Source: Streptomyces rhizosphaerihabitans
Lineage (GTDB): Bacteria; Actinomycetota; Actinomycetes; Streptomycetales; Streptomycetaceae
DNA length: 64,000 nt
NCBI RefSeq assembly: GCF_025399795.1
Contig: NZ_JAODTZ010000006.1
Span: forward strand, 62,001-126,000
Direction: 5' to 3'
This document shows, one piece after another, positions 43,307 through 51,492 of the stretch. The first letter of the stretch is position 1. Each line of letters starts with the position of its first letter. Below the pieces are notes generated by a model. It did no database searches and was not told where the DNA came from. It worked only from the letters and a program-made list of their open reading frames with translations. The translations under genes were made by a program, and so were the position numbers.

Positions 43307-43369
43307 GCTGTCTCTGATGGTGAACTCCTGTTGGAGACTATTTCCCGTCCAACGAAGGGGTCAAGGGCG

Positions 43370-44143
43370 ATGTCGGCAGGCGAGACAGGCGGCGGGGCGC
43401 AGGTCAAGTCCGCGGTGCGGACCGTGGAATTGCTGGAGTACTTCGCCGGCAAGCCCGGAATGCACTCCCTGGCCGCGGTCCAGGAGGCCGTCGGTTATCC
43501 CAAGTCCAGCCTGTACATGCTGCTGCGAACGCTCGTGGAGCTCGGCTGGGTCGAGACGGACGCGACGGGCACGCGGTACGGCATCGGCGTACGGGCCCTG
43601 CTGGTCGGCACCTCGTACATCGACGGCGACGAAGTGGTCGCCGCGGCCCGTCCCACCCTCGACCGCCTCTCCGACGACACCACCGAGACGATCCACCTCG
43701 CGCGCCTGGACGGCACGAACGTCGTCTATCTGGCCACCCGGCAGTCGCAGCACTATCTGCGCCCCTTCACCCGGGTCGGCCGCCGGCTCCCCGCCCACTC
43801 CACCTCGCTCGGCAAGGCGCTGCTGGCCACGCACACCGACGAGCAGGTCCGCAAGCTGCTGCCGGAGACGCTGCCCGCGCTGACCGAGCACACGATCACC
43901 GACCGGGAGAAGCTCATCGAGGAGCTGCGCCAGGTGCGGGAGCAGGGCTTCGCGGTGGACCGTGAGGAGAACACGCTGGGACTGCGCTGCTTCGGCGTGG
44001 CGATCCCGTACCGCACGCCCTCCCGTGACGCGATCAGCTGCTCGGTGCCGGTCGCCCGGCTCACCCCCGCGCACGAGCAGATGGTCAAGGACGCCCTGTT
44101 CGACGCCCGCGACCGTCTCACGCTGGCCACCCGCAGGCTCTGA
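43370..44143 (+). CDS. IclR-family transcriptional regulator
   Basis: The 257-residue protein has an N-terminal winged helix-turn-helix (residues 10-70: VKSAVRTVELLEYFAGKPGMHSLAAVQEAVGYPKSSLYMLLRTLVELGWVE) and a C-terminal IclR effector domain (ARLDGTNVVYLATRQSQHYLRPFTRVGRRLPAHSTSLGKALLA, then GFAVDREENTLGLRCFGVAIPY). The ATG at 43370 fits the family N-terminus. Divergent placement suggests that it controls the semialdehyde dehydrogenase in response to a sugar acid or its derivative; this is inference. Confidence 0.93.
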   Translation: MSAGETGGGAQVKSAVRTVELLEYFAGKPGMHSLAAVQEAVGYPKSSLYMLLRTLVELGWVETDATGTRYGIGVRALLVGTSYIDGDEVVAAARPTLDRLSDDTTETIHLARLDGTNVVYLATRQSQHYLRPFTRVGRRLPAHSTSLGKALLATHTDEQVRKLLPETLPALTEHTITDREKLIEELRQVREQGFAVDREENTLGLRCFGVAIPYRTPSRDAISCSVPVARLTPAHEQMVKDALFDARDRLTLATRRL

Positions 44144-44240
44144 CGGGCGCTTGGCCGGCCCGGTGGCTCCATGAGGGATTCATGAGAAAACCGGTCGGAC
44201 GGGAACGATTCGCCCTCGATCGCTCGTCCTTCTGTGCGGG

Positions 44241-45692
44241 ATGAACAAGACGATCAGGCGTGCCGCCGTCTTCACTCTGCTGCTCGTGCTCTCTCTGCTG
44301 GTCAGGGCGACGTGGGTGCAGTTCTACGACGGCAGGGCACTAGCGGACGACAAGAACAACCGACGGAACGTGATCTCGCTGTACGCGAATCCGCTCGGGA
44401 ACATCATCGTGGCCGGTGACGCGATCACCGGCTCCGCGCAGACGACAGGGGGCGACCTCAAGTACAAGCGGACGTACAAGGACGGCAGCCTGTACGCGGC
44501 GGTCACCGGCTACAGCTCGCAGGTGTACGGGGCGACCCAGCTGGAGGGCATCTACCGGAAGCTGCTGGACGGCACGGACATCCAGCTGAAGAACCCGCTG
44601 GACACCCTGGCCAACAAGCGCGCCGACCCCGGTGATGTGATCACGACGATCGACCCGGACGTGCAGAAGGCCGCGTACGAAGCGCTCGGCAGCAACAAGG
44701 GCGCGGCCGTCGCGATCGACCCGAAGACCGGCAAGATCCTCGCGGTCGTCTCGACGCCGTCGTACAACCCGACATCGATCAGTGCGGGCAACACCAGTGT
44801 CTGGCAGAAGCTGACCAAGGACGCCGACAAGCCGCTGGTCAACCGCGCGCTGCGGCAGCCGCTGCCGCCGGGCTCGACGTTCAAGCTGGTCGTGGCCGCC
44901 GCCGCGCTGGAGAACGGCCTGTATGCGGACGTGGACGCGAAGACGGACAGCCCGAACCCGTACACCCTGCCGGGCACGACGACCGTCCTGAAGAACGAGA
45001 GCGCGTCCGCACCGTGCGAGAACGCCTCGATCCGGGTCGCGCTCCAGTACTCCTGCAACAACGTCTTCGGGAAGATGGCCGTCGACCTGGGCCAGGACAA
45101 GGTCAGGGCGATGGCGGAGAAGTTCGGCTTCAACGACACGAAGCAGGACGTGCCGGTGCGGGCGTACACCAGCGTCTACCCCACGGGCATGGACAGGTCG
45201 TCCACCGCGCTGACCGGCATCGGGCAGTTCGACGTCACCGCGACCCCACTCCAGATGGCCATGGTGTCTGCCGCTATTGCCAACGACGGCAAGCTGGTCT
45301 CGCCACACATGGTGTCGCAGACCAGTGACGCCGACGGCGATGTGCTGAGGAACTACGACGACAGCGCCGGAACCAAGGAGATCGTCAGCTCCGGCACGGC
45401 CCGGCAGCTCCGGTCCGCGATGCAGACGGTCGTCGAGGAAGGCACGGGCACGAACGCCCTCATCCCCGGCGCGACCGTGGGCGGCAAGACCGGCACGGCC
45501 CAGCACGGCGAGAAGAACAGCAAGACGCCGTACGCCTGGTTCACGTCGTACGCGAAGTCCGACTCGAGCGGCAAGGAGGTCGCCGTCGCGGTGATGGTCG
45601 AGCAGTCGGACGCGGCGCGCTCGGAGGTCAGCGGCAACGGACTGGCGGCGCCGGTCGCCAAGGCGATGATGCGGGCCGCACTGAAGAACTGA
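44241..45692 (+). CDS. Class B penicillin-binding protein 2 (PbpA-like)
   Basis: The 483-residue protein has one N-terminal membrane anchor (residues 5-25), a dimerisation region and a transpeptidase domain with the active-site motifs STFK (PPGSTFKLVVAAAALENG), SCN (LQYSCNNVFGKMA) and KTGT (VGGKTGTAQHGE). It makes peptidoglycan cross-links outside the membrane. FtsW/RodA partners are often adjacent to PbpA genes but are absent here, so this is a stand-alone copy. Two hairpins follow, so transcription ends before the convergent permease. Confidence 0.94.
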   Translation: MNKTIRRAAVFTLLLVLSLLVRATWVQFYDGRALADDKNNRRNVISLYANPLGNIIVAGDAITGSAQTTGGDLKYKRTYKDGSLYAAVTGYSSQVYGATQLEGIYRKLLDGTDIQLKNPLDTLANKRADPGDVITTIDPDVQKAAYEALGSNKGAAVAIDPKTGKILAVVSTPSYNPTSISAGNTSVWQKLTKDADKPLVNRALRQPLPPGSTFKLVVAAAALENGLYADVDAKTDSPNPYTLPGTTTVLKNESASAPCENASIRVALQYSCNNVFGKMAVDLGQDKVRAMAEKFGFNDTKQDVPVRAYTSVYPTGMDRSSTALTGIGQFDVTATPLQMAMVSAAIANDGKLVSPHMVSQTSDADGDVLRNYDDSAGTKEIVSSGTARQLRSAMQTVVEEGTGTNALIPGATVGGKTGTAQHGEKNSKTPYAWFTSYAKSDSSGKEVAVAVMVEQSDAARSEVSGNGLAAPVAKAMMRAALKN

Positions 45693-45704
45693 GGTGCCGG
45701 GCTC

Positions 45705-45754
45705 GTACGGCGGCCGGCCCCGCACCTGATCGGGTGCGGGGCCGGCCGCCGTAC
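45705..45754. terminator. Exceptionally long hairpin terminator
   Basis: A perfect 22-bp stem (45705-45726 with 45733-45754) closes a six-base loop 13 bp after the PBP gene. Such a stem is far stronger than needed for termination. It begins a compact block of repeats and a second hairpin between two convergent genes. Confidence 0.9.
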
Positions 45755-45755
45755 A

Positions 45756-45842
45756 GGCTCCGTCGCGACGGGCCGGTCACTCCGCATACGGGCTCCGTCG
45801 CGACGGGCCGGTCACTTCACATACAGGTTCCGTCGCTCCGGG
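45756..45842. repeat. Three 35-bp tandem units between convergent terminators
   Basis: Units begin at 45756, 45791 and 45826. The first 26 bases of units 1 and 2 are identical (GGCTCCGTCGCGACGGGCCG then GTCACT); unit 3 is shortened (GGTTCCGTCGCTCCGGG). Each complete unit contains the small palindrome CCGTCGCGACGG. The array fills the space between the two hairpins. Confidence 0.8.
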
Positions 45843-45884
45843 ATACCGGCCGGCCGTGGTCACCCGCGGCCGGCCGGTATCCCG
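45839..45884. terminator. Second hairpin terminator (convergent side)
   Basis: An 18-bp perfect stem (45839-45856 with 45867-45884) closes a 10-base loop, 10 bp after the stop codon of the minus-strand permease gene. With the hairpin at 45705 it insulates the two convergent genes. Confidence 0.85.
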
Positions 45885-45894
45885 CGACGGACGG

Positions 45895-47346
45895 TTACTT
45901 CACCCCGAGCAGTTGTTCCACCGGGTCGATCGCGAAGTACACCAGGAACAGCGCCGAGACGGCCCACAGCAGCCAGTTGACCTCCTTCGCCTTCCCCAGC
46001 ACCGTCTTGATGACGACGTAGGCCAGGAATCCGGCGCCGATGCCGTCGGTGATGGAGTACGTGAACGGCATGGCGACGATGGTCAGGAACGCCGGGATCG
46101 CGATCTCGTACTTGTCCCAGTCGATGTGCTTGACGTGGGTCATCATCAGGAACCCGACCGCGATCAGCGCGGGCGCCGCGGCCTGGAGCGGAACGATGGT
46201 CAGCAGCGGGGTGAGGAAGAGCGCGAGGCCGAAGAGACCGCCGGTGATCAGGTTGGCGAAGCCGGTGCGCGCTCCCTCACCGACGCCGGCCGCGGACTCG
46301 ATGTAGGCGGTGTTGGAGGAGGCGGAGCCCAGACCGCCCGCGACGGCGGCGGCGCCGTCGATGAACAGGACCCGGCCGATGCCCGGGACCTGTCCCTGCT
46401 CGTCGAGCAGCCCGGCCTCGGCGCTGATCCCGACGATGGTGCCCATGGCGTCGAAGAAGTCCGACAGGACCAGGGTGAAGATCAGCAGGACCGCGGTGAG
46501 CACACCGGCCTCGGCGAAGCCGCCGAACAGGCTGAAGTGGCCGATGAGCCCGAAGTCCGGGCTGGCGACGATCTTGTCCGGGACCTTGGGGGTGGTCAGG
46601 CCCCAGCTCTTGATGTCGGCGACGGCGTTGATGACGATCGCGACGACGGTCATCGTCACGATACTGATGAGGATCGCGCCCTTCACCTTGCGGGCGAGCA
46701 GCGCGATGGTCAGCAGGACGCCGAGACAGAAGACGAGGACGGGCCAGCCGGTGAGCCGGCCCACGGCACCGAGCTGCACGGGCACGGTGGTGTTCGCGAC
46801 GTCCGGGATACGGCTGACGAACCCGGCGTCCACGAAGCCGATGAAGGCGATGAACAGGCCGATGCCGACGCCGATCGCCTGCTTGAGCTGCTGAGGGATC
46901 GCGTTCATGATCGCTTCCCGGAGGCCGGTGAGCACCAGGACGCAGATCAGGACGCCTTCGAGGACGACCAGACCCATGGCGTCGTCCCAGCTCATCAGCG
47001 GCGCCAGCTGGAAGGCCACCACGGCGTTGAGGCCGAGGCCCGCGGCGATGGCGAGCGGGAGGTTGCCGCCGACACCCATGATGACGGTCATCACACACGC
47101 CACCAGCGCGGTCGCGGTGACCAGTTGGCCGGTGTCGAGCGTGTGACCGAACTTGTCCTTGGCGCTGCCGAGGATGATGGGGTTCAGGACGAGGATGTAC
47201 GCCATGGTGAAGAAGGTGGCGAATCCGCCGCGTATCTCCCGGCCGACGGTGGAGCCTCTGGCGGATATCTTGAAGAACCCGTCGACCCCACCTGCCGCCG
47301 GTGTTGCGGCACTTGGCCGGTTGTCGACCTTTTGAGCTTCGGACAT
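45895..47346 (-). CDS. NCS2-family purine permease (AzgA/PbuG type)
   Basis: The 483-residue membrane protein has 12-14 helices and belongs to the AzgA/PbuG (guanine/hypoxanthine/adenine) branch of NCS2 proton symporters: GGFATFFTMAYILVLNP near residues 41-57, VMGVGGNLPLAIAAGLGLNAVVAF, LSDFFDAMGTIVGISAEAGLLD with the substrate-site acidic residues, and the SSNTAYIESAAGVGEGARTGFANL segment. It imports purine bases. Purine specificity is by subfamily resemblance. It diverges from the SigE-family gene across a 280-bp gap. Confidence 0.92.
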   Translation of the reverse strand: MSEAQKVDNRPSAATPAAGGVDGFFKISARGSTVGREIRGGFATFFTMAYILVLNPIILGSAKDKFGHTLDTGQLVTATALVACVMTVIMGVGGNLPLAIAAGLGLNAVVAFQLAPLMSWDDAMGLVVLEGVLICVLVLTGLREAIMNAIPQQLKQAIGVGIGLFIAFIGFVDAGFVSRIPDVANTTVPVQLGAVGRLTGWPVLVFCLGVLLTIALLARKVKGAILISIVTMTVVAIVINAVADIKSWGLTTPKVPDKIVASPDFGLIGHFSLFGGFAEAGVLTAVLLIFTLVLSDFFDAMGTIVGISAEAGLLDEQGQVPGIGRVLFIDGAAAVAGGLGSASSNTAYIESAAGVGEGARTGFANLITGGLFGLALFLTPLLTIVPLQAAAPALIAVGFLMMTHVKHIDWDKYEIAIPAFLTIVAMPFTYSITDGIGAGFLAYVVIKTVLGKAKEVNWLLWAVSALFLVYFAIDPVEQLLGVK

Positions 47347-47532
47347 GGCGATTCTCCTCGTTGCCTGCGTACTGGTGTGCGGATGCTGGCTGGATTGTTC
47401 CCCCGATCAACTGCTTTCAGGTTTTCCCCGTGTTACGGAATCGAGTTCGGCCTGTCATACGTCGTTCGAAGGTCTGTACGGCCGGCTGGTACGCTCACGC
47501 ATCCCGCCCCGCCAGAACTCCCTTCCCCCACA

Positions 47533-47571
47533 GGTGAATCACAGGGGTGAGTCACCGGGTCGAATCACCGG
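47533..47571 (+). promoter_or_regulatory. Three tandem 13-bp repeats (GGTGARTCACCGG)
   Basis: GGTGAATCACAGG, GGTGAGTCACCGG and GTCGAATCACCGG follow each other without gaps at 47533, 47546 and 47559. The middle copy contains the perfect dyad GGTGA-g-TCACC, so each unit may be one dimer site. They end 55 bp before the GTG of the SigE-family sigma gene. I infer a multi-site operator or promoter element for that gene, possibly autoregulatory. The rest of the gap 47347-47532 shows no gene. Confidence 0.5.
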
Positions 47572-47626
47572 GGCCGTATACGCCGCACCCGCATCCGTGC
47601 CACAGCCGTAGCGAGGAGAGGTACCC

Positions 47627-48193
47627 GTGGGCATTGTCGTCGGCGACGCCGCCTCCATGGAGTTCCACGCTTTCTTCGAGCGGCACTACGCCGAACTGGC
47701 GCGTCTGGCACACCTGTTGACGGGCGAGCCGGACGCCGCCGACGATCTGGCCGCGGACGCCCTGCTCGCGCTGTGGCACCGCTGGGACCGGGTGCGTGCG
47801 GCGGACCATCCGGTGGCGTACGCGCGCGGGGTGGTCGCCAATCTCGCCCGCACCCGGATCCGCGCGGCGGTGCGCGAGCGTCGGCGGATCACGCTCTTCT
47901 GGTCGCAGCGCGAGGACCGGACCGAGAACCCCGACGTACCGGGCACGGTCGATGTCCAGGAGGCGCTGCGCCGGCTGCCGTTCCGCAAGCGTGCCTGTGT
48001 CGTGCTGCGGCACGCCTTCGACCTGTCGGAGAAGGACACCGCGCTCGCTCTCGGGATCTCCGTGGGTACCGTGAAAAGCCAGACGTCCAAGGGCATGGCG
48101 GAGCTGAAACGGCTGCTCGGCACCGACGAGGCGTCGGTTCGGATGCACGCGGGAGTGCTGCCCACGGGCGGGGTCCGAGGACGAGACCGATGA
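47627..48193 (+). CDS. SigE-family ECF RNA polymerase sigma factor
   Basis: The 188-residue protein belongs to the actinobacterial SigE-type ECF group: FHAFFERHYAELARLAHLLTGEPDAADDLAADALLALWHRWDRV (region 2.1-2.2) with HPVAYARGVVANLARTRIR, and region 4 with RLPFRKRACVVLRHAFDLSEKDTALALGISVGTVKSQTSKGMAELKRLL. GAGAGG precedes the GTG. The downstream gene overlaps it by ATGA and encodes a membrane protein that likely regulates it. Confidence 0.92.
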   Translation: MGIVVGDAASMEFHAFFERHYAELARLAHLLTGEPDAADDLAADALLALWHRWDRVRAADHPVAYARGVVANLARTRIRAAVRERRRITLFWSQREDRTENPDVPGTVDVQEALRRLPFRKRACVVLRHAFDLSEKDTALALGISVGTVKSQTSKGMAELKRLLGTDEASVRMHAGVLPTGGVRGRDR

Positions 48194-49065
48194 GGGAGGC
48201 GCGGGACGTGCACGACGAGCTGCGCGCCCGGCTGCGCGAGGCGGCCGGGGCGCACGAGCCCGACCGCGCGCGCATCCTGGCCCGGGTGGAGCGCGACATG
48301 GCGGGCGCCGGCGAGCGGCGGCCCTCACGGCGCGCGGCGCGCCCGCCCCTGCTCGGCTGGGCCCGCGTCCTGGGCGCCACGGCCGCGGTCGCGAGCGTCC
48401 TCGCGGTGGGCGGCTACGCGGTCGCCTCGGCGGTGAGGGACGACACCCCGCCGCAGCAGACGGTCACTGTCTCCCCGACCCCCGACCCGTCACCCGACCC
48501 GTCACCGGACCCGACCGGCCGGGCCCCGGTCACCCCCGGACCCGGCCGTGGTTCCGGAACGCCGAAAGAGTCCGGCGGGCCGGGTCCGTCGCCCTCGGAC
48601 ACCCCTGCGCCGACCGCGGCCCCAGCGACCCGGGCACCCGCCGGGGGCACCGCGGACGGCCCGTTGCGGTCGGACGGCTCGGTCGACCCGCACAGCAACG
48701 ACTTCTGGGCGCAGAGCGGTGTCACCCTGCAGACCGACGAGCAACTCACCACGCTCATCGTCGAGTTGAAGGTCGGACAGACCGGCGGGGTGAGCGACGC
48801 GGGCGCCTGGCGTTCGCTGCCCGAGAGCGACTTCACGACGACGGTCGCCGAGCGGAACGGCTTCCTCGTCTACACCTGGACGCTCAAGCCGGGTCGCACG
48901 GTCCGGCCGGGCCGGTGGGTCTTCGCGGGCCAGTACGACCACGATCGCGGCGGCCGGGACGCGAAGGACGACCGCTACACGGTGAGGGCGACCGCGAAGG
49001 GCGGCGAACAGTCCACTGTGGCGGGGGACTTCGCCGCCGAGGACACGGGCGGCGGCGCTTCGTAG
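48190..49065 (+). CDS. Single-pass membrane protein, probable SigE-type partner/anti-sigma
   Basis: The 291-residue protein has a soluble helical N-terminus (residues 1-50, MREARDVHDELRARLREAAGAHEPDRARILARVERDMAG), one membrane helix (about 57-80, LGWARVLGATAAVASVLAVGGYAVASAV), a Pro/Ser/Thr spacer and an exported C-terminal beta domain (LTTLIVELKVGQTGGVSDAG onward). I recognise no named family. The ATGA overlap with the sigma gene and the topology suggest a membrane-bound regulator of that sigma factor; no zinc finger is visible. Confidence 0.8.
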   Translation: MREARDVHDELRARLREAAGAHEPDRARILARVERDMAGAGERRPSRRAARPPLLGWARVLGATAAVASVLAVGGYAVASAVRDDTPPQQTVTVSPTPDPSPDPSPDPTGRAPVTPGPGRGSGTPKESGGPGPSPSDTPAPTAAPATRAPAGGTADGPLRSDGSVDPHSNDFWAQSGVTLQTDEQLTTLIVELKVGQTGGVSDAGAWRSLPESDFTTTVAERNGFLVYTWTLKPGRTVRPGRWVFAGQYDHDRGGRDAKDDRYTVRATAKGGEQSTVAGDFAAEDTGGGAS

Positions 49066-49077
49066 CGCCCGGCCGGC

Positions 49078-49347
49078 GTGGGCCGCGCAGGGCGATCGCG
49101 TGCCGGACAACAACGCGTGGTGCGCCTCGGCCGCACGGCTTGCACGGCTGCCCTTCGACGGCAAGCCGACGGAGTTCTTCCGTGGCGGCACGCGCTCGGG
49201 ACGAGCGGCCAGGAGGAGGACCAGGGGCCGGTCTTCGAACTCGCGGACCGCGCGGCCCTGAAGAACCCTTCGCTCCTTCGTTCGCCCCTCGGAGACAACC
49301 CCGCCTTCGTTTTTGACGTCATCGACGGTGTGGACCTGTCGGCCTGA
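49078..49347 (+). pseudogene. Possible gene remnant with frame change
   Basis: The plus strand has coding-like pieces in two frames. About 49105-49190 reads DNNAWCASAARLARLPFDGK then PTEFFRGGTR in one frame, and 49225-49347 reads PVFELADRAALKNPSLLRSP then LGDNPAFVFDVIDGVDLSA and a stop in another, both with G/C-rich third positions. Joining them needs a frameshift near 49195-49225. I do not recognise the family, and a short unrelated ORF (89 codons from GTG 49078) cannot be excluded. Confidence 0.25.
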
Positions 49348-49367
49348 GCCCCCCTCGGCCGGCAGCG

Positions 49368-49403
49368 GAACGCCCCCGCCGGTGACGACCGGCGGGGGCG
49401 TTC
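49368..49403. terminator. Bidirectional hairpin terminator
   Basis: A perfect 16-bp stem (49368-49383 with 49388-49403) closes a GACG loop between the plus-strand sigma/anti-sigma unit and the minus-strand phosphatase gene, 15 bp from the stop codon of the latter. Confidence 0.88.
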
Positions 49404-49418
49404 GCCCGTGGGGAGATA

Positions 49419-50213
49419 TCAGCTCACGAAGTACGTGGGGTTCGGGAGCTTGTAGGTCTTGTCGGCGTAGCCGCCGTCGAGGTCCGAGTACTGGTCACCG
49501 AAGTTGGCGACGATGTCGTACCCGAGGGACTCGATGTGCTTGCGGGTGCCGGACTTGTACTGCACGGTGGTGCAGTTCCAGGCAGCGGCCGTGGCGCAAC
49601 CGCTCAGGTACGCGGGCGGGTTGGCCGCGTCCTTGAGGAACATGTGCTCGGAGTCGAGGTTGACGTCGACGCCGACCTTCTTCAGGTTCTCGACCGCGGA
49701 GACACGCTGCGACTCCTTCAGGCCCGAGTTGTAGAACACCTCGACGCCCTTGGCCGCGGCGTACTCGACGAGTTCGGGGCTGCCGAAGACCGCCGGACGG
49801 TCCGCCTGGGCGACGTAGGCGGCCCAGGAGGCCGAGTTGTAGGTGTAGTTGGTCTTCTTCTCGTAGTCGAGGGAGAGCAGCAGCGTGTCGTCGATGTCGA
49901 AGACGACCGCGGCCTTCTCGTGCCGGTGGTGGGCCTTGCGGGCCGCCTGGTCGATGTGCCGCTTCGCGGCTGCGTCGAGGCGTGCCAGGTCCTTGGCGTA
50001 CGGGCTGTCGGGGGACGCCTGGTACACCCCGTTGCTGTCGGCCGTGGTGCCGTAGTAGGTGTCGATGTCCTTGACGAGGACCCCGATGTTGTAGGGCTCG
50101 TGCGTCGAGTTCGCCGTCGACTGACCGGCGGTGGCGACGCCGGTGCCGTACAGGGCGGCACCGGCGACGACACAGGTTGCGGCGACGGCCGCTATGCGCA
50201 GTGACTTATGCAT
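49419..50213 (-). CDS. Secreted HAD-superfamily acid phosphatase (class B type)
   Basis: The 264-residue protein has a signal peptide (SLRIAAVAATCVVAGAALYGTGVATA, cleavage near residue 28), then the HAD nucleophile motif VVFDIDDTLLLS (DxDDT, about residues 98-109), the Ser/Thr motif within VEVFYNSGLKES, the Lys near GTRKHIES and the acidic motif NFGDQYSDLDGG. This is the HAD-type acid phosphatase (plant VSP/class B-like) family; it likely releases phosphate outside the cell. I see no PHO box in the 123-bp gap before it. Confidence 0.9.
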   Translation of the reverse strand: MHKSLRIAAVAATCVVAGAALYGTGVATAGQSTANSTHEPYNIGVLVKDIDTYYGTTADSNGVYQASPDSPYAKDLARLDAAAKRHIDQAARKAHHRHEKAAVVFDIDDTLLLSLDYEKKTNYTYNSASWAAYVAQADRPAVFGSPELVEYAAAKGVEVFYNSGLKESQRVSAVENLKKVGVDVNLDSEHMFLKDAANPPAYLSGCATAAAWNCTTVQYKSGTRKHIESLGYDIVANFGDQYSDLDGGYADKTYKLPNPTYFVS

Positions 50214-50336
50214 GACAGGGTTTCTACGCGCGTCACGTCGCTGAACGCGAGGCCTTTTGCCGGATCGATACATACTTTTCGGCCGACTTGGGCCTCGCGT
50301 CGCACGAATCGGGCCTCACGAACTGCCCGGCGGGAG

Positions 50337-51449
50337 TCAGTTCATGGTCGCGCCGATGGTCGTGCTGCCCGTCGTGAGGAAGGTGGTCGCGGGCAGTGTC
50401 CCGCTGGAGGAGCGGGAGTTGTACGTGGTGCTCGCGTCCGTGGAGAGGAACGACGGGGTGGAGACGCCGGAGTCCCAGTTGTTGCCGGCCGATGTCACCG
50501 AGGAGCCCTTGGACACCGCAGAGGTACCGTTGCCCACGGCGAGGTTCTTGCCGAGCTTGGCGGCGCTGGTGGCGAAGTAGTAGCCGTACTTGCCGTTCGC
50601 GTAGGCGGTGGTGCGGTTGATGACGATGGCGCCGGTGTTGGAGTTCTCGGTGAAGCCGCTGCCCGCGTCGTCCCAGGCCGCGGAGTTGTTGACGACGTGC
50701 GCGACGACCTCGCCGTCGCCGCCCAGCTTGTAGCCGTTCCCGTCGCCCGCGAAGGCCGAGTCGCTCCAGCGGTTCTTGCCGTTGCCGAAGGACCAGGTGT
50801 GTTCGACGGTGACGGGCGAGGAGAACGACCAGAAGTCGATGCCGTCGTCCGAGTTGTTGTACAGGCGGGCCCCGGTGATCAGGTTGCCGGTGCCCGAGCC
50901 GAACTTCACGGCGACGCCGTCCGCGTTCTCACCGTGGTTGGCGGCGTCGTAGTTGCCGTACGAGTCGATGTTCTTCACCGTGTTGTTGACGGTGCCGTCG
51001 CCGGTCAGCGTGAAGCCGGAGTCGCCGCCGTTGATGGTCTTGATGTTGTTCCAGACGGTGCCGGTGCAGGACTGGCAGACGACCGCGCTGTCCGGGGAGT
51101 TCTGGAACGTGATGTTGGAGACGTTCCAGTAGTCGGCGGTCAGTTTGAAGATCCAGTCACCCGACGGGAGCGAGGACCCGTCGATCTTCACGGTCTCCGA
51201 GCCGTACGCCGTGAGCGTGACCGGCGAGGAGGACGTGCCGTTGGCCGTGGACTGGAGGGTGGCCGTCGGGGAGTAGGTGCCGCCGCGCACCTGGATGACG
51301 GTTCCGGCGGTGGCACTGGAGATGGCGCTGGTCAGTTGGGCGGTGGTGGAGACGACGACGGTGGCGGCCTGCGCCTGGGTGGGGAGAACGGCGAGGCCTG
51401 CGCCGAGCGCCAGGGTGGCACTTAAGGCGAGAGCGGTACGACGAGACAT
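50337..51449 (-). CDS. Secreted pectate lyase, PL9-like beta-helix
   Basis: The 370-residue protein has a signal peptide (SRRTALALSATLALGAGLAV, cleavage after AQA near residue 28) and a right-handed parallel beta-helix. The segments DGIDFWSFSSPVTVEHTWSFGNG and DGNGYKLGGDGEVVAHVV match family PL9, in which the Lys of the GNGYK/FK motif is the catalytic base and nearby Asp residues bind calcium. It cleaves polygalacturonate by beta-elimination outside the cell. It is the last gene of the pectin set, 43 bp after a pectinesterase gene on the same strand. Confidence 0.88.
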   Translation of the reverse strand: MSRRTALALSATLALGAGLAVLPTQAQAATVVVSTTAQLTSAISSATAGTVIQVRGGTYSPTATLQSTANGTSSSPVTLTAYGSETVKIDGSSLPSGDWIFKLTADYWNVSNITFQNSPDSAVVCQSCTGTVWNNIKTINGGDSGFTLTGDGTVNNTVKNIDSYGNYDAANHGENADGVAVKFGSGTGNLITGARLYNNSDDGIDFWSFSSPVTVEHTWSFGNGKNRWSDSAFAGDGNGYKLGGDGEVVAHVVNNSAAWDDAGSGFTENSNTGAIVINRTTAYANGKYGYYFATSAAKLGKNLAVGNGTSAVSKGSSVTSAGNNWDSGVSTPSFLSTDASTTYNSRSSSGTLPATTFLTTGSTTIGATMN

Positions 51450-51492
51450 GGAGTGCGGTCCTTTCGTCGTGCTGTCGGATGGAACGGGGGAA

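Noticed and set aside
50214..50336. PHO box before the secreted acid phosphatase
   Set aside because: Only one isolated TGAAC half-unit is present, without an 11-bp repeat.
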